Shown here one piece after another: positions 15,159 to 24,849 of a DNA stretch of 64,000 nucleotides. The notes under the pieces are model-generated. The model made no database searches. It was not told the DNA's origin and worked only from the letters and a program-made list of their open reading frames with translations. This DNA is from Shewanella sp. Isolate13 (GTDB lineage Bacteria; Pseudomonadota; Gammaproteobacteria; Enterobacterales; Shewanellaceae). How positions within the stretch are numbered: position 1 is the first letter of the stretch; the number at the start of each line of letters is the position of its first letter. The stretch spans positions 205,356 through 269,355 of the forward strand of contig NZ_JAKEVD010000002.1 in the NCBI RefSeq assembly GCF_022398325.1, in the 5' to 3' direction. A program made the position numbers and the translations under genes.

Positions 15159-16496
15159 ATGGAATCACAACTGTGGATTATCGGTACTCTGCTTAGCAGT
15201 ATCTTGTTGATTGTCATCAGCATCGTTAAGTTCAAGTTGCATCCTTTCCTAGCACTCTTGTTAGCCAGCTTCTTTGTTGGTGGCATGATGGGCATGGAAC
15301 CACTTGAAATGATCAAGGCGATGGAGTCTGGTATTGGTGGTACTCTCGGCTTCTTGGCTATCGTTATCGGTCTTGGCACCATCTTAGGTAAGATGATGGA
15401 GATCTCAGGTGCAGCCGAGCGAATTGGTATCACCCTGCTAAAGTCACGCTACTTAAGCCCCGATGTGATCATGGTGCTAGTGGGTCTTATCTGTGGTATC
15501 ACCCTGTTCGTGGAAGTGGGCGTGGTACTGCTTATTCCATTGGCTTTTTCTATTGCACGTAAAACCAATACCTCTTTGCTAAAGCTCGCCATTCCGCTAT
15601 GTACCGCCTTGATGGCCGTACACTGCATCGTGCCGCCACACCCAGCTGCGCTGTTTGTGACTAACGCACTAGGCGCCGATGTGGGGTCGGTGATTATTTG
15701 GGGTCTGCTAATCGGACTAGTGGCTTCATTAATTGGTGGTCCACTGTTCCTTAAGCTGTTTGGCGACAAGCTGCCACACTTAAGCGTACCTGCTGAGTTT
15801 AATGAAGTGTCGACTCGCCAAGAGAGCGAGCTACCATCACTTGGCACCACCTTGTTCACCATCCTTTTGCCAATCATTTTGATGTTGGTTAAAACCGTGG
15901 CCGAGCTGTACATGGAGCCGGGCAGCACGCTTTACACTACCCTTGAGTTTATCGGTAACCCAATCACCGCGATGTTTATCGCAGCCTTTGTGGCGTACTA
16001 CCTGCTAGGTCTGCGCAACAAGATGACCATGGGTACCTTGTTAACCAAAACCGAAGACTGTTTCGCCTCAATTGCTAACATCCTGCTGATTATTGGTGCG
16101 GGCGGCGCGTTTAACGGCGTATTAAGTGGCAGCGGCATGGGCGACAGCTTGGCGCAGATTCTGGCTAACCTTGATATGCATCCAGTGCTGCTTGCTTGGC
16201 TAGTTGCCATCATCTTGCACGCCGCAGTTGGCTCAGCCACCGTTGCTATGATGGGCGCAACGGCGATTGTGTCACCACTGTTGGTGCTGTACCCAGACTT
16301 AAACCCGGTTATCGTGACCTTGGCTATCGGCTCTGGTGCAATTGGCTGCACTATCGTCACTGACTCACTGTTCTGGCTGGTTAAGCAGTACACCGGTGCC
16401 ACCATGAAACAAACATTTATCTATTACACCACCGCAACCTTTATCGCCTCGCTGGTGGCACTGGCTGCGACCTTTGCACTGTCTTACGTAATTTAA
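15159..16496 (+). CDS. dsdX: D-serine permease DsdX (GntP family)
   Basis: A 445-residue inner-membrane proton symporter with about 12 hydrophobic segments, exactly the length of E. coli DsdX and highly similar throughout (for example HPFLALLLASFFVGGMMGM and VGSATVAMMGATAIVSPLL). The GntP family otherwise carries gluconate, but similarity and the adjacent dsdC and dsdA fix the substrate as D-serine. It is the first gene of the operon, 45 bases before dsdA. Confidence 0.95.
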   Translation: MESQLWIIGTLLSSILLIVISIVKFKLHPFLALLLASFFVGGMMGMEPLEMIKAMESGIGGTLGFLAIVIGLGTILGKMMEISGAAERIGITLLKSRYLSPDVIMVLVGLICGITLFVEVGVVLLIPLAFSIARKTNTSLLKLAIPLCTALMAVHCIVPPHPAALFVTNALGADVGSVIIWGLLIGLVASLIGGPLFLKLFGDKLPHLSVPAEFNEVSTRQESELPSLGTTLFTILLPIILMLVKTVAELYMEPGSTLYTTLEFIGNPITAMFIAAFVAYYLLGLRNKMTMGTLLTKTEDCFASIANILLIIGAGGAFNGVLSGSGMGDSLAQILANLDMHPVLLAWLVAIILHAAVGSATVAMMGATAIVSPLLVLYPDLNPVIVTLAIGSGAIGCTIVTDSLFWLVKQYTGATMKQTFIYYTTATFIASLVALAATFALSYVI

Positions 16497-16541
16497 ATCA
16501 AAAGTCTTATGTTATTTAATCCTAAAAGGGGAACTGAAACC

Positions 16542-17864
16542 ATGAACACTGAACAACTGATAAACGACTTCCCTTTGCTGACTCAGCTTATCAAGCTAGA
16601 AGAGGTCAGCTGGTTTGAAACTAAGGCGACTAACTTAGTTGAAGCCCTGCCATTTGTTGGCTTAGACAGCACAGATGTCGCCGATGCCAGTGCCCGTTTG
16701 CAGCGCTTTGCGCCTTACTTAGCATTAGCTTTTCCAGAAACGGCAGCTGCTAACGGTATTATCGAGTCTGAAGTGGTTGAGATCCCTCAGATGAAGCAGG
16801 CGCTAGAAGCCAAGTACGGCCAAGCGATTGCCGGTAAATTGATGCTGAAAAAAGATAGTCACCTACCGATCTCTGGCTCTATCAAGGCGCGCGGCGGTAT
16901 TTATGAAGTACTGACCCACGCCGAAAAGCTAGCGATTGCAGCGGGTAAACTTAAAGAGTCTGACGACTACCAAATGCTATTCACTGAACAGATGCGTAAC
17001 TTCTTTAGTGGTTACAGTATTGCGGTAGGCTCGACCGGTAACTTAGGCATGTCTATCGGCATCATGAGTGCCAAGCTTGGTTTCAAGGTGAGCGTGCATA
17101 TGTCTGCCGATGCGCGCCAGTGGAAGAAAGACAAGCTACGTAGCCACGGCGTGTCGGTACATGAATATGAGCAAGATTATGGCGTTGCGGTTGAGCAGGG
17201 ACGTAAGGCGGCTGAATCAGACGCTAACTGCTTCTTTATCGACGATGAAAACTCGCGCACTCTCTTCTTAGGCTACTCGGTTGCGGGCGAGCGCTTAAAG
17301 GCACAGTTTGACGCGGCTGACATCAAGGTGGATAGCGAGCATCCGCTGTTTGTTTACCTACCTTGTGGTGTGGGTGGCGGCCCAGGTGGTGTAGCATTCG
17401 GTCTTAAGCTAGCCTTTGGCGATAACGTGCACTGTTTCTTTGCCGAGCCAACACACTCTCCTTGTATGTTACTGGGGGTGCACACGGGTCTACATGACGA
17501 AATCGCGGTGCAAGATTTAGGTATCGACAACGTCACTGCAGCCGATGGTTTAGCGGTAGGCCGCGCATCAGGTTTTGTCGGCCGCGCCATGGAGCGTATG
17601 CTTGATGGTTACTACACATTAAGCGACCAGCACATGTATGATCTACTCGGTCTACTGGCTAAGAGCGAAGGTATCGAGCTTGAGCCATCGGCTCTTGCGG
17701 GTATGCCGGGCGCACTGAGAGTGAGCGCTGATAGCGAATATCAGGCACGTATGGGGCTGACAAGCGATATGATGGCGAACGCGACGCATGTGGTGTGGGC
17801 GACAGGTGGCGGAATGGTGCCAGCGACAGAGATGGCAAAATACCTAGCGCAATCGGCTAGCTAA
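16542..17864 (+). CDS. dsdA: D-serine ammonia-lyase DsdA
   Basis: A PLP enzyme of 440 residues that converts D-serine to pyruvate and ammonia (E. coli DsdA has 442). The Schiff-base lysine lies in [14 protein letters not shown] near residue 115. The glycine-rich phosphate-binding loop (GVGGGPGG) and the C-terminal ATGGGMVP are present. I start at MNTEQLIND, which follows AAAAGGGG; an upstream in-frame ATG at 16509 has no ribosome site. With DsdX and DsdC it forms a complete D-serine utilisation and detoxification unit, ended by a strong terminator. Confidence 0.97.
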   Translation: MNTEQLINDFPLLTQLIKLEEVSWFETKATNLVEALPFVGLDSTDVADASARLQRFAPYLALAFPETAAANGIIESEVVEIPQMKQALEAKYGQAIAGKLMLKKDSHLPISGSIKARGGIYEVLTHAEKLAIAAGKLKESDDYQMLFTEQMRNFFSGYSIAVGSTGNLGMSIGIMSAKLGFKVSVHMSADARQWKKDKLRSHGVSVHEYEQDYGVAVEQGRKAAESDANCFFIDDENSRTLFLGYSVAGERLKAQFDAADIKVDSEHPLFVYLPCGVGGGPGGVAFGLKLAFGDNVHCFFAEPTHSPCMLLGVHTGLHDEIAVQDLGIDNVTAADGLAVGRASGFVGRAMERMLDGYYTLSDQHMYDLLGLLAKSEGIELEPSALAGMPGALRVSADSEYQARMGLTSDMMANATHVVWATGGGMVPATEMAKYLAQSAS

Positions 17865-17900
17865 TAGCGCTAGTTTATCGCGCTAGATTGGCGTAATAAC

Positions 17901-17950
17901 AAAAAGGCAGGGCGTTGACTGGGATATTCAGTCTTGGCTCTGCCTTTTTT
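17901..17950 (+). terminator. Intrinsic terminator after dsdA
   Basis: AAAAAGGCAG pairs with CTGCCTTTTT across an imperfect inner stem (GGCGTTGACTG with CAGTCTTGGC-like bases). The downstream arm ends in a T-run. It can also act on the convergent parR-like transcript. Confidence 0.85.
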
Positions 17951-17996
17951 GTTTCTAATCTTCTAGTTAGAACATGCTAGAGACTAGGTTAAAAGC

Positions 17997-18701
17997 CTAC
18001 CACAGGCCTTTAGATTTGACTCGGCTGGCGCGTTCGAGCTGGGTTTCGATACTCGGGCTGTCGGCTAGCGCCTGCGTCGTTGGAATAGCTGAAGCAGAGA
18101 CTTGCTCACGCAGGGCGTTAATCTGACTCATCAGCTTATCTTGCCCGCGCTTTAGCTGACTAAAGTGATCGCTAAAATCAGATCCCGTTTCCGTTGAAGC
18201 CGCTCCCGCTGATAAGTCTGTCAAAGCGGTTAACATCTGCTGTTGACCCTGTTGTAACAGGCTGAGTTGCTGCTGCAATTGTTCGAGGGCTAGCTCGCTA
18301 ATGACCGCTGTTTCGCTAGGCGCTTCTACAGGATGTTCGGGTAGGTTGGTGCTTTCGAGTAGCGATGTTAGCTTCTGCCACTGGGGTTCAGTAAGCGCGC
18401 GGGTGTTAGCGTTCTCTAGCGGCAGGCCAACGGCGCGCACTTGAGACGCTAAGGTTTTGCAGTTCACCTTGTCTTGCTGCAACATCTGCACCAGCATAGA
18501 AGGTAGTTGCGGTGCGAGCTCATGCAGGAACAGCCCCGACAGATACAGATTACGATGAAAGCGATTGCGCCGCACCAGTGCTGTATCGGGGTCGTCATCA
18601 CGCTCTTTTTCCGCTTGTTGCCACTGCCTAAGGCTGGCGATGGCGTAGCTATGGGAGTCGTAGATCTCAGGCTCTAGGCTAACATTGAATCGAATGCGCA
18701 T
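17997..18701 (-). CDS. Candidate ParR-like partner of the ParM homologue
   Basis: A 234-residue soluble protein directly after parM: nine bases separate the stop codon from its ATG, which has GAGGAA upstream. The N-terminus (RIRFNVSLEPEIYDSHSYAI, then RNRFHRNLYLSGLFLHEL) looks like a beta strand plus helices, as in ribbon-helix-helix DNA-binding proteins. The C-terminal half is Gln-rich coiled coil (about 130-220). R1 ParR, the centromere-binding adaptor for ParM filaments, has about 117 residues, so this protein is longer and I find no direct sequence match. The role is inferred from gene order and fold impression. Confidence 0.5.
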   Translation of the reverse strand: MRIRFNVSLEPEIYDSHSYAIASLRQWQQAEKERDDDPDTALVRRNRFHRNLYLSGLFLHELAPQLPSMLVQMLQQDKVNCKTLASQVRAVGLPLENANTRALTEPQWQKLTSLLESTNLPEHPVEAPSETAVISELALEQLQQQLSLLQQGQQQMLTALTDLSAGAASTETGSDFSDHFSQLKRGQDKLMSQINALREQVSASAIPTTQALADSPSIETQLERASRVKSKGLW

Positions 18702-18710
18702 AGCTTCCTC

Positions 18711-19724
18711 TTACGCCGCGTCGCTTGGTTCTGCCGCGTGATAGCAGCAGATCTCACGTGACAAGGCCTCTTGAGGATCTTTGACCATGACAATCTTATC
18801 GTTTAACGAAGGGTAGGCCTCGCGAATCGCCGTTTCAATTAGCATGGCGCCCCCGCCTACTAAGTAGATGCGATTTGGGTTACGGGTGAAGGTCTTGGCT
18901 TCGTAGGCAACTGCCGCGCCTAGCTCGGCAATTTTATCTTCGATACGCTCTAGCACCCAATCGACTTTGCTGATGTCATTGATCACCTCTTCAACAAACT
19001 CGCGGTTATGGCGGCGCTTAATCAGCTCGTTAGCCACCAAGTAGCTGGCGTCACTGTCGGCTGCGGCCAAGGCTTTGCGCGCTGCGTTGGTGACCATAGA
19101 TACGCCAATCTCGGCATTGCCATACACGGCGGAGATATCGTCAAACTCACCGACAATGACGCCCATATCAAGGGTGGTGCCGCCGCAATCGATAACTAAA
19201 GACTTGGCAAATTCATTGACGCCTGAATCCATCAAGGTGGTGAGTACCGCAGGCAGACTCTCGGGTAGTACTTCAACATCGACGATGGTAAATAGCTCGC
19301 CCTTGTTTAGGGTTATTTCTCGCATTAAGTTGGCTTTCTTGCGAGCGATGTTGTCTTCGTTCTTCTGGCAGTCATCGGCTTTGTAGTATTCGGTGATAGG
19401 CAGAGTCACTAAGATACTGACGGGACAAGGCTTAACGCCAGTCTGTAGTAGAGCATGGTGCACTGAGAGTAGGTTTAAGTCATCGTACTGAAAGGCAACA
19501 TGGGTCGTCGAAAGCGCCTTGTCAGACGTGGCATCGTAGGTATATTTGGTCGATGCGATTTGATAGTTGAACACCTTACGGTCGCTAAGTAGCGCTGCGC
19601 TTTTCCAGTCTTTACGGAAAGAGTTAGGCGAGGTCACGCTACGCACTTGACCGTCCTCAAGCCAGCTGATCTTAACGTTGGTCGAGCCATCGTCGATGGC
19701 GAATTTCATGATGCTTGAATGCAT
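18711..19724 (-). CDS. parM: ParM/StbA-like actin homologue
   Basis: A 337-residue actin-fold ATPase strikingly similar to plasmid R1 ParM. Shared motifs are FAIDDGSTNVKISW (phosphate 1), TLPITEYY, ENIARKKANLMREITLNKG, SLVIDCGGTTLDMGV (phosphate 2) and YLVGGGAML (adenosine). ParM polymerises with ATP into filaments that push apart DNA bound by ParR. I start at MHSSIMKF (19724), with AGGA upstream; MKFAIDD at 19709 is possible. The neighbours, dsdA and M16 peptidase genes, are chromosomal and no replication gene is present, so this is either a captured plasmid system or a recruited filament. Confidence 0.88.
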   Translation of the reverse strand: MHSSIMKFAIDDGSTNVKISWLEDGQVRSVTSPNSFRKDWKSAALLSDRKVFNYQIASTKYTYDATSDKALSTTHVAFQYDDLNLLSVHHALLQTGVKPCPVSILVTLPITEYYKADDCQKNEDNIARKKANLMREITLNKGELFTIVDVEVLPESLPAVLTTLMDSGVNEFAKSLVIDCGGTTLDMGVIVGEFDDISAVYGNAEIGVSMVTNAARKALAAADSDASYLVANELIKRRHNREFVEEVINDISKVDWVLERIEDKIAELGAAVAYEAKTFTRNPNRIYLVGGGAMLIETAIREAYPSLNDKIVMVKDPQEALSREICCYHAAEPSDAA

Positions 19725-19736
19725 GAGTGTTCCTAT

Positions 19737-19806
19737 AAATAAACCCAATTTTGCAAGTTAATGCGACCCGATTTGCAAAGAACTGAAATCTTTATTGGGT
19801 TTATTT
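19737..19806. promoter_or_regulatory. Inverted repeat upstream of parM, possible operator or centromere
   Basis: AAATAAACCCAAT (19737-19749) and ATTGGGTTTATTT (19794-19806) are perfect reverse complements, 44 bases apart. Between them TTTGCAA occurs twice. In plasmid R1 the parC centromere, which is also the promoter operator, lies immediately upstream of parM, as here, though parC uses direct repeats. Confidence 0.5.
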
Positions 19807-19877
19807 TCTAGGATGTGGCGGCACTACCAAAAAACGCTGTTTTCCGTTTAAAACTTATCCAGTTAAAGCTTCAGCGG

Positions 19878-21428
19878 CTAGTCTGCCATGGCTTCGACTA
19901 TCTTCCATTCAGGTAACTTGTCTTTTAGATCGGCTTGGATCTTATCTCTATCGCCTCGAATGACGATATAGGGGGTGTTGTTAAACACCGAGCTGGCAAT
20001 CTGTTGTAATTGTTCAGGTGTGAGTGCTGCGAGTCTGTCTGCTGCTTGTTGCTCCTGCCGAGGTGAGCCACCGCGAATAAGTTGCTTGATGGTATCGACC
20101 TCTACCGCGCGAAAGTTTGCCTGACGTAGCATCTTTTGGCTAGTGAGGTAAGTGATTAAGGCGTCCACTTCGACAGCCGATGCGGGCGTTTGTGTCGCCA
20201 ATGTGAGGTGATCCAGCACGCCACTGATAAAGGCGCCAGTGTGCTCAAGCTTAGTGCTGCCATAAAATTTCAGTGTGCGTGATAGCGGATTATCGAAGCA
20301 GCGGCCGTAAATGCCGTAAGTTAAGCCGCGCACTTCGCGAAGATCGTAGTAAAGCCGCCCAGAAAAGCTGCGTCCCAGCCAGCTGGCCAGCAGCTTACAG
20401 TCTTGAATACTGTCGATATCTTTGTTGTTCGCATCCAGTGGATAGCCGATACGTACTTGTGTTTGCACGCTACCCGGTGCATCGATGATAAACAGTGTCT
20501 TGTTATCATTGCCTAGGGGGATGGCTGGGCTGTTCACAGGGCTATTGCTAAGGTTATTGCTTAAATTGGGCTGAGTGTTAGCTTCGCTATTGATGACAGA
20601 TGGGGTTGATGGCGTGCTAGCAATCTTTGACTCAAATTGTTGGCTCAGCGCCGAGATAAACGCCTTGTCTTGCTCAAGGCTAGAATTGATTAAAAGTGCC
20701 CAATTAGATTGTTCTAAAATTTGTTTTTTAACTTGGTTCAGTTTGTCTAAGTCGAGCTCATCGGCAAGGGTCTTATCATTGAGCGCTTGGTTATAAACAT
20801 GCTGCTCACCGAGAATTTTCTTGGCCCACACATCATCGATTTCGGCGCCGCTGTATGCGTTAATATGTTTAGCCAACTTGAGTTGGCGGCGCACATTAGC
20901 GATATCTAGCTCGTCAAAACTGTCGACTTGCCAAAACTGCATCAACAGCTCACTGGCAAGGGCAGGGGAGTTTGGGCAATCGATACTAATGGTCAAGCTG
21001 TGCATACTTGGGCGAATACTCAGGCTCTCAGCGCAGGCAAGTGTTGATTGCTGTACTAGCCAAGTTCTCTTCTCCGTAAAGGCTTGCACGAGTACATCTA
21101 GATTGAGCATCGGCAAACTGCTGTAGGCCACCAATGAGAGATGGTTTAGACCCGATAAGGTGTCATCAAACAGGTATAGATCCAGTTTTGGCGTGATAGG
21201 GACAGGCTCAGAATGGCGCCACTCTTTATAATTAAGCGGCATAATTTCTGGTGCGCCCTTTAGTTTATCGAATACGGGGAGTTGCGGTTCAGCCTTTGGG
21301 GTAAAATTGATATGAGTCTGCTGACAGCCAAGCGCACTCAGGAGTATGCCTGCAACGAGTGTATATGAGCTGAGCTTTGTCAGAGGTTTCATTAGCATTC
21401 TCATCTGTAGCGTTATTATATGGGGCAT
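19878..21428 (-). CDS. M16-family peptidase subunit, non-catalytic, lipoprotein
   Basis: An M16 (pitrilysin-like) protein of 516 residues. It has a signal peptide with lipobox LSALGC (Cys near 35). The HxxEH zinc site is absent from the first domain, whereas the C-terminal domain keeps the usual substrate-binding signature (DLREVRGLTYGIYGRCFDNP). This is the pattern of the inactive partner in two-subunit M16 proteases. Its ATG overlaps the stop of the catalytic gene (TGATG), so the pair is translationally coupled. Another start within the first 14 residues (MRMLMKPL) is possible. Expected in the periplasm or on the outer-membrane inner face. Confidence 0.88.
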   Translation of the reverse strand: MPHIITLQMRMLMKPLTKLSSYTLVAGILLSALGCQQTHINFTPKAEPQLPVFDKLKGAPEIMPLNYKEWRHSEPVPITPKLDLYLFDDTLSGLNHLSLVAYSSLPMLNLDVLVQAFTEKRTWLVQQSTLACAESLSIRPSMHSLTISIDCPNSPALASELLMQFWQVDSFDELDIANVRRQLKLAKHINAYSGAEIDDVWAKKILGEQHVYNQALNDKTLADELDLDKLNQVKKQILEQSNWALLINSSLEQDKAFISALSQQFESKIASTPSTPSVINSEANTQPNLSNNLSNSPVNSPAIPLGNDNKTLFIIDAPGSVQTQVRIGYPLDANNKDIDSIQDCKLLASWLGRSFSGRLYYDLREVRGLTYGIYGRCFDNPLSRTLKFYGSTKLEHTGAFISGVLDHLTLATQTPASAVEVDALITYLTSQKMLRQANFRAVEVDTIKQLIRGGSPRQEQQAADRLAALTPEQLQQIASSVFNNTPYIVIRGDRDKIQADLKDKLPEWKIVEAMAD

Positions 21429-22909
21429 CACATTACGCTCTCTTCAAGGCTGTCGGTCATTCCTTTAGGTAGGAACTCTAGAATCGATTTGGTGGCGCGA
21501 ATATACCAAGGTGGTAGCAGATCCAGACGCACGGTATTGCCGCTAAAGTACCTTTGGGCGATGGCTTGTAGCTCTTTAGCGCTAACGGCATCGATACGTT
21601 GCCATGGCCCTGTGAGGGGATGGTGTCTATCTTGAGGTTGAGTCGCCGAAAGGCTTCTCGCTAGCAGTGACGGCGAGTCTAAAGCGGATAACGCCTTGTT
21701 GAGCCAGATCTGCTTTAACTGGCAAAGCTGCTCATCATCTATGGGCTGCGCGGCAACAGAGGCTATCAATGACTCGACATTGTCACTGAGCTTATCGAGC
21801 GAAGTGCGGGCGCGGGGCACCAATACTAAGTTAGTCATGCCGTGATGGGTCATGGTTAAGGGGATTGAGTAACTTAGCAGTTGGTCGGGATCAGTCAAAC
21901 TTGTGCCCTGAATTAAACTGCTCTTGTTCTGAAACAGGTAGGCTTCGAGCAGCGCTAGCACCGCAGCATCGGCTGAATTGGTGCCAGCGGTATGCCAAGC
22001 AAAGAGTACTGCCGGCCAAGGGCCGCGTTCATCGATGATTTCACCATGCACAGGCTTAGGAAGTATCTTAAGGTCGCTCAGTTGAGTCCGCTCGATATCC
22101 GGCGCCTGCCAGTCGCTAAATTGCGTGTCTATCCAGTCCTGAGTTTGCAAAGGTATGTCGCCCACTAAGCTTAGCTGCATGGCATCGGGGCGATAAAACT
22201 GTTGATGAAAGGCATTTAAACTCTCGGGTGTTGCAGCTTTGACATCTTCGACACTGCCGATCACCGCATGGCCATAGGGCGTGCCCTCAACCTGCGCCAG
22301 TAAAAACTCCATCGCTTTGCGTACATAAGGCTGGTTATCTATGCTGGTGGCCATCTCTTCAAGCACAGCCCCTTGCTGATTTTTGACTGTGGTTTCATTG
22401 AGCGTTGGGTAACGAAAGCGGTCGGCCTCCAGCCATAGACTCAACTCGAGTGCTTGTGAGGGGATCGTCAGGTAGTAGTTGGTGAAATCAAAAAAGGTAC
22501 TAGCATTAAATTGGCCACTTAAGGCACTCATGGTCTGGGTATAGCTATCGCCGGGGGCATTTTCACTGCCTTTAAACAGCATATGTTCAAACAGGTGAGC
22601 ATATCCGGTTTGGCCTTTTACTTCATTGCGCGAGCCCACATCGAACTGGCTGGCGATTGATACGGCTTGGGTGTTTTTAAGGGCCAGAGTGCGGACTTGC
22701 AGACCATTATCGAGCTGGCGGAGTTGAATTTTCTGCTCTACATCATAGAGCGGCTGGGCAAGTGTATCGAGCGCACAATTTTCTGGCTTATCAGTATCCA
22801 TTGCGCTGACTGGCAAAGAGGCCGCGTATAAAACAGTAATGCAACTTATTATTAATCGCTTCAATTTAGTCTCAATTCCTTTTTTAACGGCTTTTAGCAT
22901 CAACAACAA
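21428..22909 (-). CDS. M16-family zinc peptidase, catalytic subunit
   Basis: A secreted M16 peptidase. The zinc site HLFEH is present near residue 105 from the 22909 start, in the motif GYAHLFEHMLFKGSE, followed by a downstream Glu in WLEADRF. The signal peptide (KRLIISCITVLYAASLPVSA) begins about 16 residues in, and the leader before it is unusual; a TTG at 22864 preceded by AAAGGA would give a tidy signal sequence, so the real start is uncertain. It pairs with the downstream non-catalytic subunit. The family degrades peptides in the cell envelope. Confidence 0.9.
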   Translation of the reverse strand: MLLMLKAVKKGIETKLKRLIISCITVLYAASLPVSAMDTDKPENCALDTLAQPLYDVEQKIQLRQLDNGLQVRTLALKNTQAVSIASQFDVGSRNEVKGQTGYAHLFEHMLFKGSENAPGDSYTQTMSALSGQFNASTFFDFTNYYLTIPSQALELSLWLEADRFRYPTLNETTVKNQQGAVLEEMATSIDNQPYVRKAMEFLLAQVEGTPYGHAVIGSVEDVKAATPESLNAFHQQFYRPDAMQLSLVGDIPLQTQDWIDTQFSDWQAPDIERTQLSDLKILPKPVHGEIIDERGPWPAVLFAWHTAGTNSADAAVLALLEAYLFQNKSSLIQGTSLTDPDQLLSYSIPLTMTHHGMTNLVLVPRARTSLDKLSDNVESLIASVAAQPIDDEQLCQLKQIWLNKALSALDSPSLLARSLSATQPQDRHHPLTGPWQRIDAVSAKELQAIAQRYFSGNTVRLDLLPPWYIRATKSILEFLPKGMTDSLEESVM

Positions 22910-22964
22910 GTTAAGTTATATCAGCTTAATCTGCGGTGTTCTATAGCCGGTAGCTGGTGTGTTT

Positions 22965-24515
22965 TTACTTTAATCCGATGCGCTTTGCGAGACGGTGTAG
23001 GTTACCGGAGTCTAGATCGAGTGCACGAGCCGTCGCTGCCCAGTTATTGCCATTGGCGGCTAACGCTTGACGGATATATTGCGCCTGAAATGACTCGGTG
23101 GCTTGTTTTAATGAGTACCCTGAATTGATTTGGCTGCCCGTTTTTAGTTCAACGTGAGGCGTAGGTAAGGACAGCTGTTCTTGTGAGTCTTGCCCTGGCA
23201 GATCAAAGTGCTGCGGGGTGATCACCGCAATATCGGACTGAGACTGGGCTCTTGATAATACCGCCGCTCGGCGCAGCACATGTTCGAGTTCACGAACGTT
23301 ACCTGGCCAGTCATAATTATTTAGCAGGTTAATGCTATCAGGGCTCAAGCTTAGGCTCTTTAAACCGAGCTTTTCTCGACTGCGTTCGACAAAGAAGCCG
23401 CTTAATAAAATCACGTCACCCTCACGCTCATTTAACGGCGGCACAACGATGGGAAACACGCTCAAGCGGTGGTATAAGTCGGCTCTAAAACGCCCTGCCA
23501 ATACCTCTTGCTTGAGATCTTTATTGGTGGCGGCAATAATACGTACATCCACTTTTAGGCTTTTGTCTGAGCCGACCTTTTGTAGATCGCCATATTGTAA
23601 TACTCGTAGTAATTTAGATTGCAGCGACAAAGGTAACTCGCCTATCTCATCTAAAAACAGTGTGCCGTTATCGGCGATTTCAAACTTACCACTACGGTGG
23701 CTAATGGCACCGGTAAAGGCCCCTTTTACATGCCCAAATAGCTCACTTTCGGCCACGGATTCAGGCAGGGCGGCGCAGTTAAGATAGATCAGTGGCTTGT
23801 TTGCGCGCAGAGAGTGCGAGTGGATAGATTTAGCAACCAGCTCTTTACCCGTTCCTGTATCACCTAAAATCAAAACGTTAAGATCGGTACTGGCTACTAC
23901 GCTAAGCTCATTTTGCATCGCTTGCATGGCGGGTGATTGACCTATAATCTCCACTTCACTGTCGCTGCTGTGATTAAACGATGATGGCTCTTGCGACTGC
24001 ACCGCCTGTTTTTCTAACTTTTCGATAAGTAGTGCATTACTGAGTGATGCTGAAGCGATAGCACTTAAGGTGCGTAGTTCTTTATCGCTAAATCGATTGA
24101 ATTGCTCTGGGTCGAAACCATCGATAGTGACTGCGCCGATAAGTGCCCCATCGGCGACTAAGGGCAGGCCAATACAAGCATGCACCATCAAATGATCTTC
24201 TTGATGGGGGATTAAACCATCGTAGGGATCGGGCAGCTCGCTGTCGGCAGGAAAGCGCACCACGTCGCCCGCACGAGCAATGGCCTCGAGCCTTGGGTGT
24301 TCAGACAGAATAAAGCGCCGACCTAAGACATCGGGGCTTAGGCCATCGATTGCCAGTGGGGTAAATTGCTTTCCGCTAAATTGTAATAGAGCGGCTGCAT
24401 CACAGTGTAGGGTTTGGCGTATGGTATCTAACAGGCGAGCGAAGCGGTCATGGTCGGAAAGACCTGAAGTGATATCGAGTGCGATACGAGTAAGATCGCT
24501 TTGGCTTAGTGCCAT
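22965..24515 (-). CDS. norR: Nitric oxide-sensing sigma-54 activator NorR
   Basis: A 516-residue regulator: GAF domain (about 20-170) that holds a mononuclear iron NO sensor in E. coli, AAA+ domain (about 190-425) with Walker A GDTGTGKE near 222 and the sigma-54-contacting GAFTGA loop near 270, then a Fis-type helix-turn-helix at the end ([27 protein letters not shown] region). The start at 24515 (MALSQSDL) has TTGGAG upstream. NO releases the AAA+ domain to activate norB through sigma-54. It is encoded downstream of norB on the same strand. A sigma-70-like promoter lies just upstream. Confidence 0.95.
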   Translation of the reverse strand: MALSQSDLTRIALDITSGLSDHDRFARLLDTIRQTLHCDAAALLQFSGKQFTPLAIDGLSPDVLGRRFILSEHPRLEAIARAGDVVRFPADSELPDPYDGLIPHQEDHLMVHACIGLPLVADGALIGAVTIDGFDPEQFNRFSDKELRTLSAIASASLSNALLIEKLEKQAVQSQEPSSFNHSSDSEVEIIGQSPAMQAMQNELSVVASTDLNVLILGDTGTGKELVAKSIHSHSLRANKPLIYLNCAALPESVAESELFGHVKGAFTGAISHRSGKFEIADNGTLFLDEIGELPLSLQSKLLRVLQYGDLQKVGSDKSLKVDVRIIAATNKDLKQEVLAGRFRADLYHRLSVFPIVVPPLNEREGDVILLSGFFVERSREKLGLKSLSLSPDSINLLNNYDWPGNVRELEHVLRRAAVLSRAQSQSDIAVITPQHFDLPGQDSQEQLSLPTPHVELKTGSQINSGYSLKQATESFQAQYIRQALAANGNNWAATARALDLDSGNLHRLAKRIGLK

Positions 24516-24589
24516 GATGAACTCCAATTTAAGGCTAACAGTGTAACCTTGCTTTAGCATTTAGCACTGCTAGGCAGTGTCTTTTTAAC

Positions 24590-24618
24590 AGTATTGAACT
24601 CTGCTGTTTATATGTCAA
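24590..24618 (-). promoter_or_regulatory. norR: Candidate sigma-70 promoter for norR
   Basis: On the minus strand, TTGACA (24613-24618) and AATACT (24590-24595) are separated by 17 bases. The first box is a perfect -35, the second a four-of-six -10. Transcription would begin about 68 bases before the norR ATG. Confidence 0.5.
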
Positions 24619-24808
24619 TTTTACACTCTGATAAGCGTGGCGAGCCGATTAGTCTGGCAACTGGGCTGGTGACAAGCTGCAAATGGTGCTGATTCTAACC
24701 TGATGACAAGATGGTAGTTAAAAACCAGAGCCTCCAATCTGAAGGCCCTGATTCTGAAGACTCTAGTTTAGATGTCGGTCGGCATTTATGCTTTTCCAGT
24801 TTTTTCTA

Positions 24809-24839
24809 GGCTCTAGAACCTTGTTTCAATTCTAGAGCC
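24809..24839 (-). terminator. Hairpin after norB
   Basis: GGCTCTAGAA and TTCTAGAGCC pair perfectly around an 11-base loop, 11 bases past the norB stop. No T-run follows on the minus strand, so it may attenuate or stabilise instead of fully terminating, letting some transcription reach norR. Confidence 0.5.
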
Positions 24840-24849
24840 TTCTTTAACC

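Larger units (their letters stand above)
24516..24849. other. norB-norR intergenic region
   Basis: A 334-base spacer with no supported gene. It holds the hairpin after norB and a candidate norR promoter. The Glu/Arg-like open frames here have no ribosome site or recognisable product. Confidence 0.6.

Noticed and set aside
18711..19724. Integrated plasmid
   Set aside because: There is no replication, mobilisation or integrase gene near parM, and flanks are ordinary chromosomal genes.
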